Positions 10,570-20,206 of a stretch of 64,000 bases of DNA are shown here, piece by piece. This stretch comes from Sphingobacteriales bacterium. Its GTDB lineage: Bacteria; Bacteroidota; Bacteroidia; Chitinophagales; Chitinophagaceae. Positions within the stretch are counted from its first letter, which is position 1; each line of letters begins with the position of its first letter. A program made the position numbers and the translations under genes. The notes under the pieces were generated by a model. The model had not been told where the DNA came from, did not search any database, and worked only from the letters and a program-made list of their open reading frames with translations. The stretch lies in contig SEFP01000002.1 of the NCBI GenBank assembly GCA_004144185.1, positions 744,001-808,000 on the forward strand. Direction: 5' to 3'.

Positions 10570-12095
10570 TGAAAAGAACGCTTTTGGGCCTGAGTCTGAT
10601 GAGTCTGGGTGCGGCTACAGGCCTCACCTCCTGTTCATCACAAAAGAACGCCGGCCGCTCTGATAAAACGGGTTGGGAATACAACGATCCCCAACTGGGC
10701 GGCTTTTCGGTTCCTACCAATTATGAAGGGCAACAAACCGGCCCGGGCCTGACGTTTGTAGAAGGAGGCCGCTTCACGATGGGCCAGGTAGCCGAAGATC
10801 TGACGATGGAGCATAACAATGTTCCACGTACGGTTTCAGTTTCTTCGTTCTACATGGACGAAACCGAGGTAGCCAACGTCGATTACCGTGAGTATATCTA
10901 TTGGCTGCGTCGCTCCTACAGCTCCGATTATCCTAACGTGGTTCAAAGCGCTATGCCCGATCAGACGATCTGGCGTGAAGCAATGGCTTACAACGAGCCG
11001 CTGGTCCAGTATTATTTCAACCATGCTTCGTACAATAAGTACCCGGTGGTAGGCGTAAACTGGTATCAGGCCAACGAATACTGCAAATGGCGTTCGGATC
11101 GGGTGAACGAATACATTCTGCAACGGAACGGTGCGCTGAAAAAGAACCCGAATCAGGTTAACGAAGACGTTTTCACTACCGAGACGTACATCAACGGTCA
11201 ATATGAAGGTCTGGCCGGAAAAAGCCGGACCCGCGATCTGGATCCTTCCGGATCGGGCCGTCGGAACAACACCTATGCAGATGGTGTGTTGCTGCCTAAC
11301 TATCGCCTGCCAACCGAAGCGGAGTGGGAATATGCTGCGCTGGGTCTGATCGCTAACAACCCGGAGCCTGCTACCAAGCGTCGCCGGGGTGAAGAAGTTA
11401 TCACCGACCGCAACGTGTATCCATGGGGCGATGCCAACTCAACCCGCTATGGTCTGCGCAACTCGCAGCAGGGTGAGTTCTACGGCAACTTCAAGCGGGG
11501 CCGTGGCGATGTGATGGGTATTGCCGGTGGTCTGAATGACAACGCTGATATCCCGGCACCGGTTATGAGCTTTAAAGCCAATGGCTTTGGTTTGTATAAC
11601 ATGGCCGGTAACGTAAGCGAATGGACGCTCGATACCTATCGTCCGACTTCCTACGGTGATGTAGCGGATTTCCGTCCGTTCCGTGGCAACGTATACGAAA
11701 CCTACCGCCGTGTAGCTGAAGACAACTCCATTGAAGAAAAAGATTCGCTGGGTCATCTGCCACGTCGTCTGCAATCTGCGGATGAGCTGGCTGGCCGCAA
11801 CCGCTACGAAACCCGTACACCAGATGTACGCGACTTCGGTGATGGTGACAGCGTTTCCCGCTATGCTTATCAGTTCGGTTCTACGTCCTTGGTCTCCAAC
11901 GATGCGAAAGTGATCAAAGGTGGTAGCTGGAAAGACCGCGCCTACTGGATGGCTGCCGGAACCCGCCGCTTTATGCAGGCCGGAGAGGCTTCCAATACCC
12001 TCGGATTCCGTTGCGTAATGGATCGGCTGGGTTCTCCTAACGGTATGAACGCAGACAAAGCCGGTAACTATTTCAATGAGCGTCGTCGTCGCTAA
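10570..12095 (+). CDS. gldJ: Gliding motility/T9SS lipoprotein GldJ (SUMF1/FGE-like)
   Basis: Lipobox LTSCSS; GPGLTFVEGGRFTMGQ, YKYPVVGVNWYQANEYCKWRS-like, GNVSEWT, VIKGGSWKDRAYW; next to porU and murF. Confidence 0.9.
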
Positions 12096-12116
12096 GACTG
12101 CTGACTGCAACTGTTT

Positions 12117-12150
12117 TAAAACCCTTTCCGTTTCCGGAAGGGGTTTATTT
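12117..12150 (+). terminator. Intrinsic terminator after gldJ containing a TTCCGGAA copy
   Basis: AAACCCTTTCCG-TTTC-CGGAAGGGGTTT followed by ATTTTT. Confidence 0.75.
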
Positions 12151-12182
12151 TTACGCTTTAATTTTTACGTCTTTCTGCTGCT

Positions 12183-13496
12183 ATGCTTCCGGAACAGCTG
12201 TATTCTATTTTTCTGTCTCATCCACAGGTTTTTACCGATACCCGGAAGGTGATCCCCGGTGGTCTTTTTTTCGCGCTTAAAGGCCCGAATTTCAACGGGA
12301 ACGCCTTTGCTGAGGCGGCCTTGCAGCAGGGAGCTGCCTACGCAGTAGTGGATGAGGTCCGTTCCGGAACCGATCCGCGCCTGATCCAGGTACCGGATGT
12401 TCTGCAAACGTTGCAGGAACTGGCCCACCACCACCGGATGCAGTTCGCCATTCCGGTGATCGGCATTACCGGTTCTAACGGTAAAACCACCACCAAAGAA
12501 CTGATGGCAGCGGTGTGCAGTCAGCAGTACGAAACGCTGGCTACGGAAGGCAATCTCAACAATCATATCGGTGTGCCGCTGACTTTACTACGGCTCCGGC
12601 CACAGCATCAGCTGGCCGTCATTGAAATGGGCGCCAACCACCAGGGCGAAATTGCATCGTACTGCGTTATTGCAGCACCTACCCACGGGCTCATTACCAA
12701 CGTAGGCAAAGCACACATCGAAGGGTTTGGCGGCGAAGAAGGGGTCCGGAAAGGCAAAGGTGAACTGTATGCCTACCTACGCCAGCACAACGGAACCGTT
12801 TTCCTGCATTCCGACAGCGAGCATCTGCCTCAAATGGCAGCCGGGATCACCCATCAGATTACTTACGGCAGCGGTGAAGCGGATACCATCAGTGGCCGGA
12901 TACACCCTTCTGAGGAAGGATTATTGCGGTTTGAAGCTACCGTGGCCAATCAGACAGCTAACATCCAAACCCAGTTGGTAGGCGATTACAATTTCCCCAA
13001 CGCACTGGCAGCGATTGCCGTGGGTACTGTCGTTGACATTCCGCTTGCTGTTGCTGCATCTGCCATCCGGCAGTACCAACCCGATAACAGTCGCTCGCAA
13101 CAAATGGCCTGGGGCAGTAACACGCTGATTCTGGATGCTTACAATGCCAACCCGACCAGCATGCGTTCGGCGATCAGTGCTTTTGCCAAGCGTACGTCCG
13201 GAACCGGAATCGTATGGTTGGGCGCCATGAAAGAAATGGGTACAGAAAGCCAGTCCGAGCATCAGTCGCTTCTTCAGTTTCTGCGGCAGTGGCCCTGGGA
13301 ATCAGTCGTGGTGGTAGGCGCTGAATACGAAGACCTGGCCGACGCTACCGAACGTTGGTTTCCGGATGTATCGACTGCATTAGAAACCTTCCGGAACGAA
13401 CCGCTTCCAGCCGAAAAAACGATTTTATTAAAAGGCTCCCGTGGCAGCCGGATGGAAACACTGCTTTCGCTGCTTCCAGAAAGCGGTGAATCCTGA
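12183..13496 (+). CDS. murF: UDP-N-acetylmuramoyl-tripeptide--D-alanyl-D-alanine ligase
   Basis: DTRKVIPGGLFFALKG, VIGITGSNGKTTTKEL, LILDAYNANPTSM. Confidence 0.95.
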   Translation: MLPEQLYSIFLSHPQVFTDTRKVIPGGLFFALKGPNFNGNAFAEAALQQGAAYAVVDEVRSGTDPRLIQVPDVLQTLQELAHHHRMQFAIPVIGITGSNGKTTTKELMAAVCSQQYETLATEGNLNNHIGVPLTLLRLRPQHQLAVIEMGANHQGEIASYCVIAAPTHGLITNVGKAHIEGFGGEEGVRKGKGELYAYLRQHNGTVFLHSDSEHLPQMAAGITHQITYGSGEADTISGRIHPSEEGLLRFEATVANQTANIQTQLVGDYNFPNALAAIAVGTVVDIPLAVAASAIRQYQPDNSRSQQMAWGSNTLILDAYNANPTSMRSAISAFAKRTSGTGIVWLGAMKEMGTESQSEHQSLLQFLRQWPWESVVVVGAEYEDLADATERWFPDVSTALETFRNEPLPAEKTILLKGSRGSRMETLLSLLPESGES

Positions 13497-13526
13497 GAAG
13501 GGTACAGGTGCCATTTTGCCGGAAGC

Positions 13527-14204
13527 TTACTCTACTACATCCACCGGAGACGGTGGCGGTGCAGTATTGAAGGTCGACGGCATAAAACGCTTCTGGAATA
13601 ACAGCAGGACAATCACACCGATCGAAATGGCGGCATCTGCTACGTTGAATACGGGCTCAAAAAAGGCAATCCGCTTGCCGCCTACCAAAGGCCAGCCAGC
13701 CGGAATGGACGCATCGACCATCGGGAAGTAAAACATATCCACCACCCGGCCGTACAGAAACTTTCCGTAGCCTTGCCCAAACGGCACCATCCGGGCCACA
13801 TGAAAGGAGCTTTCCGTAAAGATCAGCCCGTAAAACATCGAGTCGATCAGATTGCCCAGCGCACCTGCCAGAATCAAGGCACTGCATACAATCAGCCCTT
13901 TGCTGTAGCCACGCCGCACAAACCGCCGGATCAGCACAAAGCCAAACACCACTGCGGCCAGCCGGAACAAGGTCAGTACCAACTTCCCGATGGGGGTATT
14001 GCTGATTTTAAGACCAAAGGCCATGCCTTCATTCTCCAGAAAATGCAGTCGGGCCCAGGTACCGATGTAGTTCACCTCTTCACCATAGTAGAAGTGCGTT
14101 TTAATATAAATCTTGGTGGCCTGGTCGATCACCAGAACCAGCAGAATCAGTATGAGGGCATAACGGTATTTCACGCGGCGCAGAAGATCAGGATAAGGGC
14201 GCAA
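13527..14204 (-). CDS. lspA: Signal peptidase II
   Basis: LVLVIDQATKIYIKTH, ILAGALGNLIDSMFYG, GRVVDMFYFP, FNVADAAISIG. Confidence 0.95.
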   Translation of the reverse strand: MRPYPDLLRRVKYRYALILILLVLVIDQATKIYIKTHFYYGEEVNYIGTWARLHFLENEGMAFGLKISNTPIGKLVLTLFRLAAVVFGFVLIRRFVRRGYSKGLIVCSALILAGALGNLIDSMFYGLIFTESSFHVARMVPFGQGYGKFLYGRVVDMFYFPMVDASIPAGWPLVGGKRIAFFEPVFNVADAAISIGVIVLLLFQKRFMPSTFNTAPPPSPVDVVE

Positions 14205-14243
14205 ATATAGGGCAGACGTCAGGCGGAGTTTCCGGAACAGGAA

Positions 14244-15254
14244 TTACAGTTGCCGTAAAAACAACAGGACCGTATTGCCTACCGCACCCAGAGTCGCGCG
14301 GTCGATCACCGGCATGGCATCATTGTGGGTATGCCAGTGTGCCGGAAAACCCGTTGGCGTGGTCCGCGTCAGGTGGATGATGTCAACGGTTGGAATCCGG
14401 GCGATGTTATTCACAAAGGTATGATCGTCGGTTACGCCGCCGCCGGCTTCAAACGGGAAATAAGAGCCGTATCCGGCCTGGTTGGCGGTTTGCCACAACT
14501 TGTCCTGCAAATCAGGTGCAAAGCTGCGGGACGTTTGTTCCATCGGAAAACGGGCGCCGGTAGCCCCGACCATATCCAGTAAAATGCCGCCTTCGGCTGT
14601 GTAACCGGGCACGTGCTTGTTGGTAGCCCAGTACTGGGTTCCCAAGCCGTAGGAGGCATCGCCCCACTCCGTTTTGCCATAGTCTTCCACATCCACCAAC
14701 AGCAGGTCTACACCGATGTGTTGTGGCAAGGGAGTATTCCGGAATTGGCGGGCCAGCTCAAGCAGCACTGCTACGCCACTGCCACCATCATCGGCAGCAT
14801 CAATGGGCTGGTTCTGGTTTTTGGTATCCATATCCGCCCAAGGACGGCTGTCCCAGTGCGCCAGCAACAAATACCGGCGCTTGGCAGCAGGGTTGAACGT
14901 ACCAACAAGATTAATACAAGGCAATATTTTACCATCGCCGCCTTTCACCGTTACATTTTGGGTGTACACCGTATCGCAGGACTGGCGCAGCATCTGGCCC
15001 ATCCAGGCAGCACAGGATTGCTGGGCTTTAGAGCCCGGCACGCGTGGTCCAAAAGACACCTGTTTGGCTACGTAGTTGTACGCAGTATCCGCGTTAAACG
15101 TAAGTAAGGCAGTCGGTGGTGGCGCAGGTGCTCCCGTTCCGGAATCGGCGGTGGTTTGTTCCAGATTATTTTCTGTTCCGGATTTGCAGGCGGCCAGGGT
15201 CAGCAGGCACAGCGTGACCACCGGCATCCCTTTTTTCAGCAGAGAACTCAACAT
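14244..15254 (-). CDS. M28 family peptidase / glutaminyl-peptide cyclotransferase-like lipoprotein
   Basis: LLLAHWDSRPWAD, DAADDGGSGVAVLLELAR, lipobox LAACKSG. Confidence 0.88.
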   Translation of the reverse strand: MLSSLLKKGMPVVTLCLLTLAACKSGTENNLEQTTADSGTGAPAPPPTALLTFNADTAYNYVAKQVSFGPRVPGSKAQQSCAAWMGQMLRQSCDTVYTQNVTVKGGDGKILPCINLVGTFNPAAKRRYLLLAHWDSRPWADMDTKNQNQPIDAADDGGSGVAVLLELARQFRNTPLPQHIGVDLLLVDVEDYGKTEWGDASYGLGTQYWATNKHVPGYTAEGGILLDMVGATGARFPMEQTSRSFAPDLQDKLWQTANQAGYGSYFPFEAGGGVTDDHTFVNNIARIPTVDIIHLTRTTPTGFPAHWHTHNDAMPVIDRATLGAVGNTVLLFLRQL

Positions 15255-16121
15255 TTACTTCAAAGACTTTTCGGCTACCTGTAAGAGTTCAATATTGTCA
15301 GTTTCAGCATTGTGCACGTACGCAACGATTACACAGTTTTCAGGCTTCCATTTCGCATCTACGGTGTACGTGAAATAGCGGTCTACCACCCGGCCGGCCG
15401 TTTTGGTTGGATAGTCGTTCAAAAACGCATCGCCCGCCGTAGCCGTGAGGAAATCGCGGAATACGTGCTCATGGTCATACTCGTCGTATATGGTATTGGT
15501 AGATTCCTGGGCGTCTACCACATGATTTTCCACCAGTGCTACCGTCAGGCCGTTTTTGGTAGTCACATCTGCTGTGTACGCCATGTGCACCTTCAACTTC
15601 AGCTCGCGGGTCGTGGAGTCATAGGTGCTGGTGATGTCAATATTCATCGGAGCAGCTATCTTCATCCGGTCGGTTACTTTTAACGTCCATTGACTGGGCT
15701 GGGACAGAAGGGAATTCTGTGCTTTGACACGGTCGATAGACGCACAAGGCAGGAACGGAATGCTCCCGAATGTGGTATTGCTCAAATCGGTTCCTTTCTG
15801 GGTCCGGTTGTCGATGCGGGTTTCTTTGGAGGGATTGGCCTGTGCAATGTTGAAGGGCTGGAAGCCAATGGCTGAGATCCGGCCAGGGTTGCCTTCGATC
15901 AGATTCTTGATGATCAGGTGACCTGCCGGGCAATTGGGGCAGGTCACCCCGGTGAATTCCTCAACCAGTACACGACGAAGGGTAGCTGCCTCTACAGGAG
16001 CCACATAAGTCGTATCTACTGCTGCCGGATTAAAGTTGATGGCCGGGCCAAGTTCTTTTTCACAGGAGGCCAATCCGATAAGGCCAGCCAGCGCGAGGGC
16101 GGCAAAACGCAACGCTTTCAT
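15255..16121 (-). CDS. Omp28-related outer membrane lipoprotein
   Basis: RVLVEEFTGVTCPNCPAGHLIIKNL, lipobox LASCEK. Confidence 0.88.
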   Translation of the reverse strand: MKALRFAALALAGLIGLASCEKELGPAINFNPAAVDTTYVAPVEAATLRRVLVEEFTGVTCPNCPAGHLIIKNLIEGNPGRISAIGFQPFNIAQANPSKETRIDNRTQKGTDLSNTTFGSIPFLPCASIDRVKAQNSLLSQPSQWTLKVTDRMKIAAPMNIDITSTYDSTTRELKLKVHMAYTADVTTKNGLTVALVENHVVDAQESTNTIYDEYDHEHVFRDFLTATAGDAFLNDYPTKTAGRVVDRYFTYTVDAKWKPENCVIVAYVHNAETDNIELLQVAEKSLK

Positions 16122-16238
16122 GTATAATAAATGCTTAAGGGCTGCCGAAGATACGGTATTCTAACCCGCCTTTCTTTTTCCGGATGCGTAACTTTAGAGG
16201 CTTTTTCCGGAAAACCGGAAATGCTTTTTTGAACGATT

Positions 16239-16622
16239 ATGGAAGAAACGAAACGACAAAAACAGGTAGGCCAGCTGGTACAGGAAGAATTGAGTGATAT
16301 TTTTCTTCGCGAGGGGCTGACAATGATCAATGGCGGAATGGTATCTATTGCCGGCGTCCAAGTCACCCCCGATCTGATGGAAGCACGGGTGCTGCTTTCT
16401 TTTTTTAAAGTCCCAACACCGGATGAACTGCTGAAAGGCATCCGGGAACGAACCCCTGAACTGCGCAACCAGCTGGGCCGGCGGGTCAAAAATCAGTTGC
16501 GCCGCGTTCCGGAACTTTATTTTCACCTCGACGATTCGCTGGACCGGGCCTTCAAAATGGAATCTCTGTTTGATCAGATTCGGAAAGAGCGCGAGTCGCG
16601 TGAAGATGGTCCTGAAAACTAA
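16239..16622 (+). CDS. rbfA: Ribosome-binding factor A
   Basis: KRQKQVGQLVQEELSDIFL, VQVTPDLMEARVLLSFF, VPELYFHLDDSLDRA. Confidence 0.93.
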   Translation: MEETKRQKQVGQLVQEELSDIFLREGLTMINGGMVSIAGVQVTPDLMEARVLLSFFKVPTPDELLKGIRERTPELRNQLGRRVKNQLRRVPELYFHLDDSLDRAFKMESLFDQIRKERESREDGPEN

Positions 16623-16643
16623 CCGTATCCTGCATCCGGCCCT

Positions 16644-17876
16644 ATGAATGCTGCGTTCGCCTTTCGGATTGCCCGGCGCTACCTGCGGGGCAAAGGGTCT
16701 GCCAATGCAGTGCCAATCCTGTCGCGGATCAGTATGGCAGCGATCGCAGTGGGCTGTAGCGCACTGCTGATCCTGTTCTCGGTTTTCAACGGTTTCAACG
16801 CCGTTATTGATCAGTTTTACACCGCCTTCTACACCGATCTGCGCATCCGGCCGGCGGAAGGAAAAACCTTTCACCTAACGCCCGATCAGTGGCAGGTTCT
16901 CCGGAATCAACCGGGCGTACTGGTGGCAGCGCCGGTGCTGGAAGACCGCATGCTGGCATCCGGAACCGGTGATGCCATGGTAGCGACGGTTCGTGGGGTG
17001 GATGAGCGCTACTTCAAGGTGGCGCAGATGCAGCCGTATGTCCGTTATGGGCAGGAGGGCGTTTCGGAAACCCGGGGCGTTGCTACTGCATTGGTGGGCA
17101 TCGGCATTGCCTCCAAACTGGGCTTGTCTACGGAAAATGTGTTCAGCCAGCTGCATTTGTATGCACCCAATCCGGAAGCGCCCGTCAGCGGACTTATCGA
17201 CCCGACCACCGCCTTCCGAAGCGAACTGCTGCAACCAACCGGCATTTTTGCCATTGAAAGCGACTTTGATGAACATTACATTCTGGCGCCGCTTGCTACC
17301 GTTCAACGACTGCTGGGTGCCGGTGACGCACTTTCGCAGGTCGATCTGAAACTGGCACCGGGCGCCGAACCGGCCGTAGCCGGCAATCTGCGAAAGGCAT
17401 TCGGGAACCAGGTTCGTGTTGAAACCCGCCAGCAGCAGAATGCGACCTTTTACAGCATTATGGCCGCCGAAAAATGGACCATGTACCTGATTCTGGTGCT
17501 GGTGTTGCTGATCGCCTCGTTTAATCTGGTAGGCGCCTTGTCTATGCTGGTTCTGGAAAAGCAGAAAGACATCGCCATTTTACAGGCTATGGGTGCCGGT
17601 CAGGCGTCTATCCGCGGTATTTTCCTGCTGGAAAGTTTGTTGTGGAGCAGCCTGGGCGGACTTATTGGAATCGTGCTGGCGATAGGGCTTTGCATGGGGC
17701 AGCAGTATTTTGGATGGATCAAACTTCAGGGCGGATTCCTGATCGATGCCTATCCGGTCGCACTACAGGCCCGGGATGTTCTGGTGGTATTTGTTACGGC
17801 GCTGGGACTCGGGCTGGTGGCGGGCTGGTGGCCGTCCTGGCGGGCGGGCCGGCAGCGTTCCGGCATTCTGAGATAA
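16644..17876 (+). CDS. FtsX/LolC-E-like ABC transporter permease
   Basis: FRIARRYLRGKGSANAVPILSRISMAAIAVG, SFNLVGALSMLVLEKQKDIAILQAMGA. Confidence 0.92.
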   Translation: MNAAFAFRIARRYLRGKGSANAVPILSRISMAAIAVGCSALLILFSVFNGFNAVIDQFYTAFYTDLRIRPAEGKTFHLTPDQWQVLRNQPGVLVAAPVLEDRMLASGTGDAMVATVRGVDERYFKVAQMQPYVRYGQEGVSETRGVATALVGIGIASKLGLSTENVFSQLHLYAPNPEAPVSGLIDPTTAFRSELLQPTGIFAIESDFDEHYILAPLATVQRLLGAGDALSQVDLKLAPGAEPAVAGNLRKAFGNQVRVETRQQQNATFYSIMAAEKWTMYLILVLVLLIASFNLVGALSMLVLEKQKDIAILQAMGAGQASIRGIFLLESLLWSSLGGLIGIVLAIGLCMGQQYFGWIKLQGGFLIDAYPVALQARDVLVVFVTALGLGLVAGWWPSWRAGRQRSGILR

Positions 17877-17922
17877 GCGGTTGTGGTACCTTGCCGCACC
17901 GATTCCTTTTTTATTGTACCCA

Positions 17923-18459
17923 ATGGCCTCTGCTGAACTCATCCGTCGATTGGAAGCGACAATCGACACCATTCCGGATTTTCCGATTCCGGATATTCTG
18001 TTTCGGGACATCTCACCTGTTTTCTTACAACCCGATCTGTACCAAGACGTCGTAGCCGATCTGGCACGCTTTAGCCGGGGACAGGTTGACGTGGTCTGTG
18101 GAATCGAAAGCAGAGGGTATTTGTTTGGCATTGCCATCGCTGTGGCCCTCAATCTGCCATTTGTATTGATCCGGAAAGCCGGAAAACTTCCGCCGCCTAC
18201 CATCCGGGAGGATTATGCGCTGGAATACGGTACGGCAGCTATCGAAATGAAAACAAATGCTATCCAGCCCGGTCAGCGGGTACTGATTCATGATGATCTG
18301 CTGGCAACAGGCGGTACTACGGAAGCGGCGGCCCGGTTGGTGGCCCGGCAGGGCGCAAAAGCCGTTCAGTTCAGCTTTCTGATTGGCCTGAGCGCGTTGA
18401 ACGGCCGGGAGCGGCTGCGTCCGTTTAATGCAGACGTGTACGAACTGTTGCAATATTGA
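17923..18459 (+). CDS. apt: Adenine phosphoribosyltransferase
   Basis: FPIPDILFRDISPVF, VVCGIESRGYLFG, RVLIHDDLLATGGTTEAAARLV. Confidence 0.95.
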   Translation: MASAELIRRLEATIDTIPDFPIPDILFRDISPVFLQPDLYQDVVADLARFSRGQVDVVCGIESRGYLFGIAIAVALNLPFVLIRKAGKLPPPTIREDYALEYGTAAIEMKTNAIQPGQRVLIHDDLLATGGTTEAAARLVARQGAKAVQFSFLIGLSALNGRERLRPFNADVYELLQY

Positions 18460-18516
18460 GCTAATGATCTCCGGTCAGCCCTACGATCGGAAAGAGGTGC
18501 GTTTACACCGGATTTT

Positions 18517-18912
18517 TTACCCAAAAAGACGTTGAAACAACGGAACAATGCGTTGTCCTTCCAGGCAGGCGGCGCAGGTACGATACATCCAGAGACAGTC
18601 GATAAAATCCGTAAACAGGTGAAATGTTAGTCCGACGGCGATGATGCGTACAGATCCCCTGCCAAAGAGCAGCAGCAGACCGTAGCCAATTAAAGCAGGC
18701 AGAGTATGCAATGGATGAAACCCGATGCTACACCGGCCCGGCATAAAAACCGGGGTTGCCAGTAGGTGATCCAGATCTATCAGCATCGTTGCCAGCAGGA
18801 TCCCGTATGCACGCCAGGGCCGTTTCCGGAAGCAAAGGAACGCCAGGCCCAGCGGTGCGAGCAGGTGCAGTCCGTAATGAACCAGCGTTTGCAGGAAACC
18901 CCCATTCATCAA
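18517..18912 (-). CDS. DUF6122-like integral membrane protein
   Basis: TLVHYGLHLLAPLGLAF, ATMLIDLDHLLATPVF, RCSIGFHPLHT. Confidence 0.75.
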   Translation of the reverse strand: MMNGGFLQTLVHYGLHLLAPLGLAFLCFRKRPWRAYGILLATMLIDLDHLLATPVFMPGRCSIGFHPLHTLPALIGYGLLLLFGRGSVRIIAVGLTFHLFTDFIDCLWMYRTCAACLEGQRIVPLFQRLFG

Positions 18913-19529
18913 TCTACAGAAAATCCGGAAAGATGACGTAATTCCTGTTTCAGATTCCGACGGGCCGCCGCCTCGTAGCGATCCCTGAAAAATGCAGTCT
19001 GAAAAACAGACGGTTTATCCAGAAAGGATCGAAGGACCTGCGCACGCCCGGCCTGGTACACCGCATCAGGATACTGGCTATATTCCATGCGAATCTGTAC
19101 GGTGTAGTCCTGATATTGACGCGGCGGAGCACCCAGAATCGATAAATCCGCATCCAGAAACAGTGCAGCATCGGCCAGGCCGGCAGCTTCGTGCTGACGG
19201 GTAGCTTCAATCAGTTCCACGACACGTTGAACCGCTGCTTCCGGAATTCCGGTTGCAGTAAGCCGCTTCCTGGCCAGCTGTCCACTTTGAAATTCATTGT
19301 CGGTACGGGCCGGATCATAAATGCAATCATGGTAAAAAGCCGCCAGATAAACAGCAGTCCGGTTCTGCAAGAACGGTTCTACGGCCTGTATCTGTTCGAT
19401 CAGGTGCCGGATATGATCCAGGGTATGATAGGCCCGGTGAGGTTCGTTGTAAGCAGCCGTCAGCTCCTGCCAATACGCCTGACACACGTTTGAGGGCGCG
19501 CTCAATAGGTTGTAAAAGAGATTCTGCAT
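18909..19529 (-). CDS. Predicted HD-superfamily metal-dependent phosphohydrolase
   Basis: EPHRAYHTLDHIRHLIEQ, AVYLAAFYHDCIYDPARTDNE; stop/start overlap with downstream gene. Confidence 0.82.
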   Translation of the reverse strand: MQNLFYNLLSAPSNVCQAYWQELTAAYNEPHRAYHTLDHIRHLIEQIQAVEPFLQNRTAVYLAAFYHDCIYDPARTDNEFQSGQLARKRLTATGIPEAAVQRVVELIEATRQHEAAGLADAALFLDADLSILGAPPRQYQDYTVQIRMEYSQYPDAVYQAGRAQVLRSFLDKPSVFQTAFFRDRYEAAARRNLKQELRHLSGFSVD

Positions 19530-19702
19530 TCCGGAAGAAAAGACCTTACCGGGAGCTACGTACCGGACGGTCCTAAAATCGCAACTATAAACCAGAACAG
19601 GATTTGGAACCAAATTATTTCTGTGTTAAGTTTGTATGAATTCAGGGTTAACAAACGAAAATCGTGAAGTTGCTTTTTGTCATTCTATAAATTTTTTGCA
19701 TT

Positions 19703-19918
19703 ATGAGTCGGACTACTCAAAAAATTCTCATCAGCCGCATTCTGCAGGTTTCGCTGGCGGTTCCTTTTATTCTTCTATTGGCCTACATCCTGATGTCGTC
19801 TGCCCAAACGGCCAGTATGCCTACGTTTGTAGCAGCCTGTTTGTTTACGGTCTTACTGGTGATGTTGATTCTGAAAGCGGTCTACCGCAGTCGGGTGTTC
19901 AACGCTCCCGGCCGCTAA
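19703..19918 (+). CDS. Small two-TM membrane protein
   Basis: 71 aa ORF with two hydrophobic segments; next to a second small ORF. Confidence 0.5.
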   Translation: MSRTTQKILISRILQVSLAVPFILLLAYILMSSAQTASMPTFVAACLFTVLLVMLILKAVYRSRVFNAPGR

Positions 19919-19960
19919 GCATTCCGGAACCGCTGGATTTCACCTTTTAATTCTTTTCCG

Positions 19961-20107
19961 ATGCGCGGTGGTGGCGACTGGTTTCCGTTTATGCTGTTTC
20001 TGCTGTTACTGGCAGCAGGGTTGCACTGGGGCAGCCGATGGATCCGGAAACGACAGGCCCGGCATAAGGTTCCGTTTGAGGACGGGGTCGATTACCACAA
20101 CAACTGA
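19961..20107 (+). CDS. Small single-TM protein (48 aa)
   Basis: Manual translation MRGGGDWFPFMLFLLLLAAGLHWGSRWIRKRQARHKVPFEDGVDYHNN*, followed by a terminator. Confidence 0.5.
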   Translation: MRGGGDWFPFMLFLLLLAAGLHWGSRWIRKRQARHKVPFEDGVDYHNN

Positions 20108-20125
20108 TTCCCAGGAGGATACATT

Positions 20126-20164
20126 AAAAAGAGGGCCGCTTTATAAGCAGCCCTCTTTTTAATT
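20126..20164. terminator. Bidirectional terminator
   Basis: AAAAAGAGGGCCGCTTTATAAGCAGCCCTCTTTTTAATTTT. Confidence 0.8.
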
Positions 20165-20206
20165 TTCAGGATCGGTTCAGTGCGCCTGTTGACGCAGCCG
20201 GAACAG

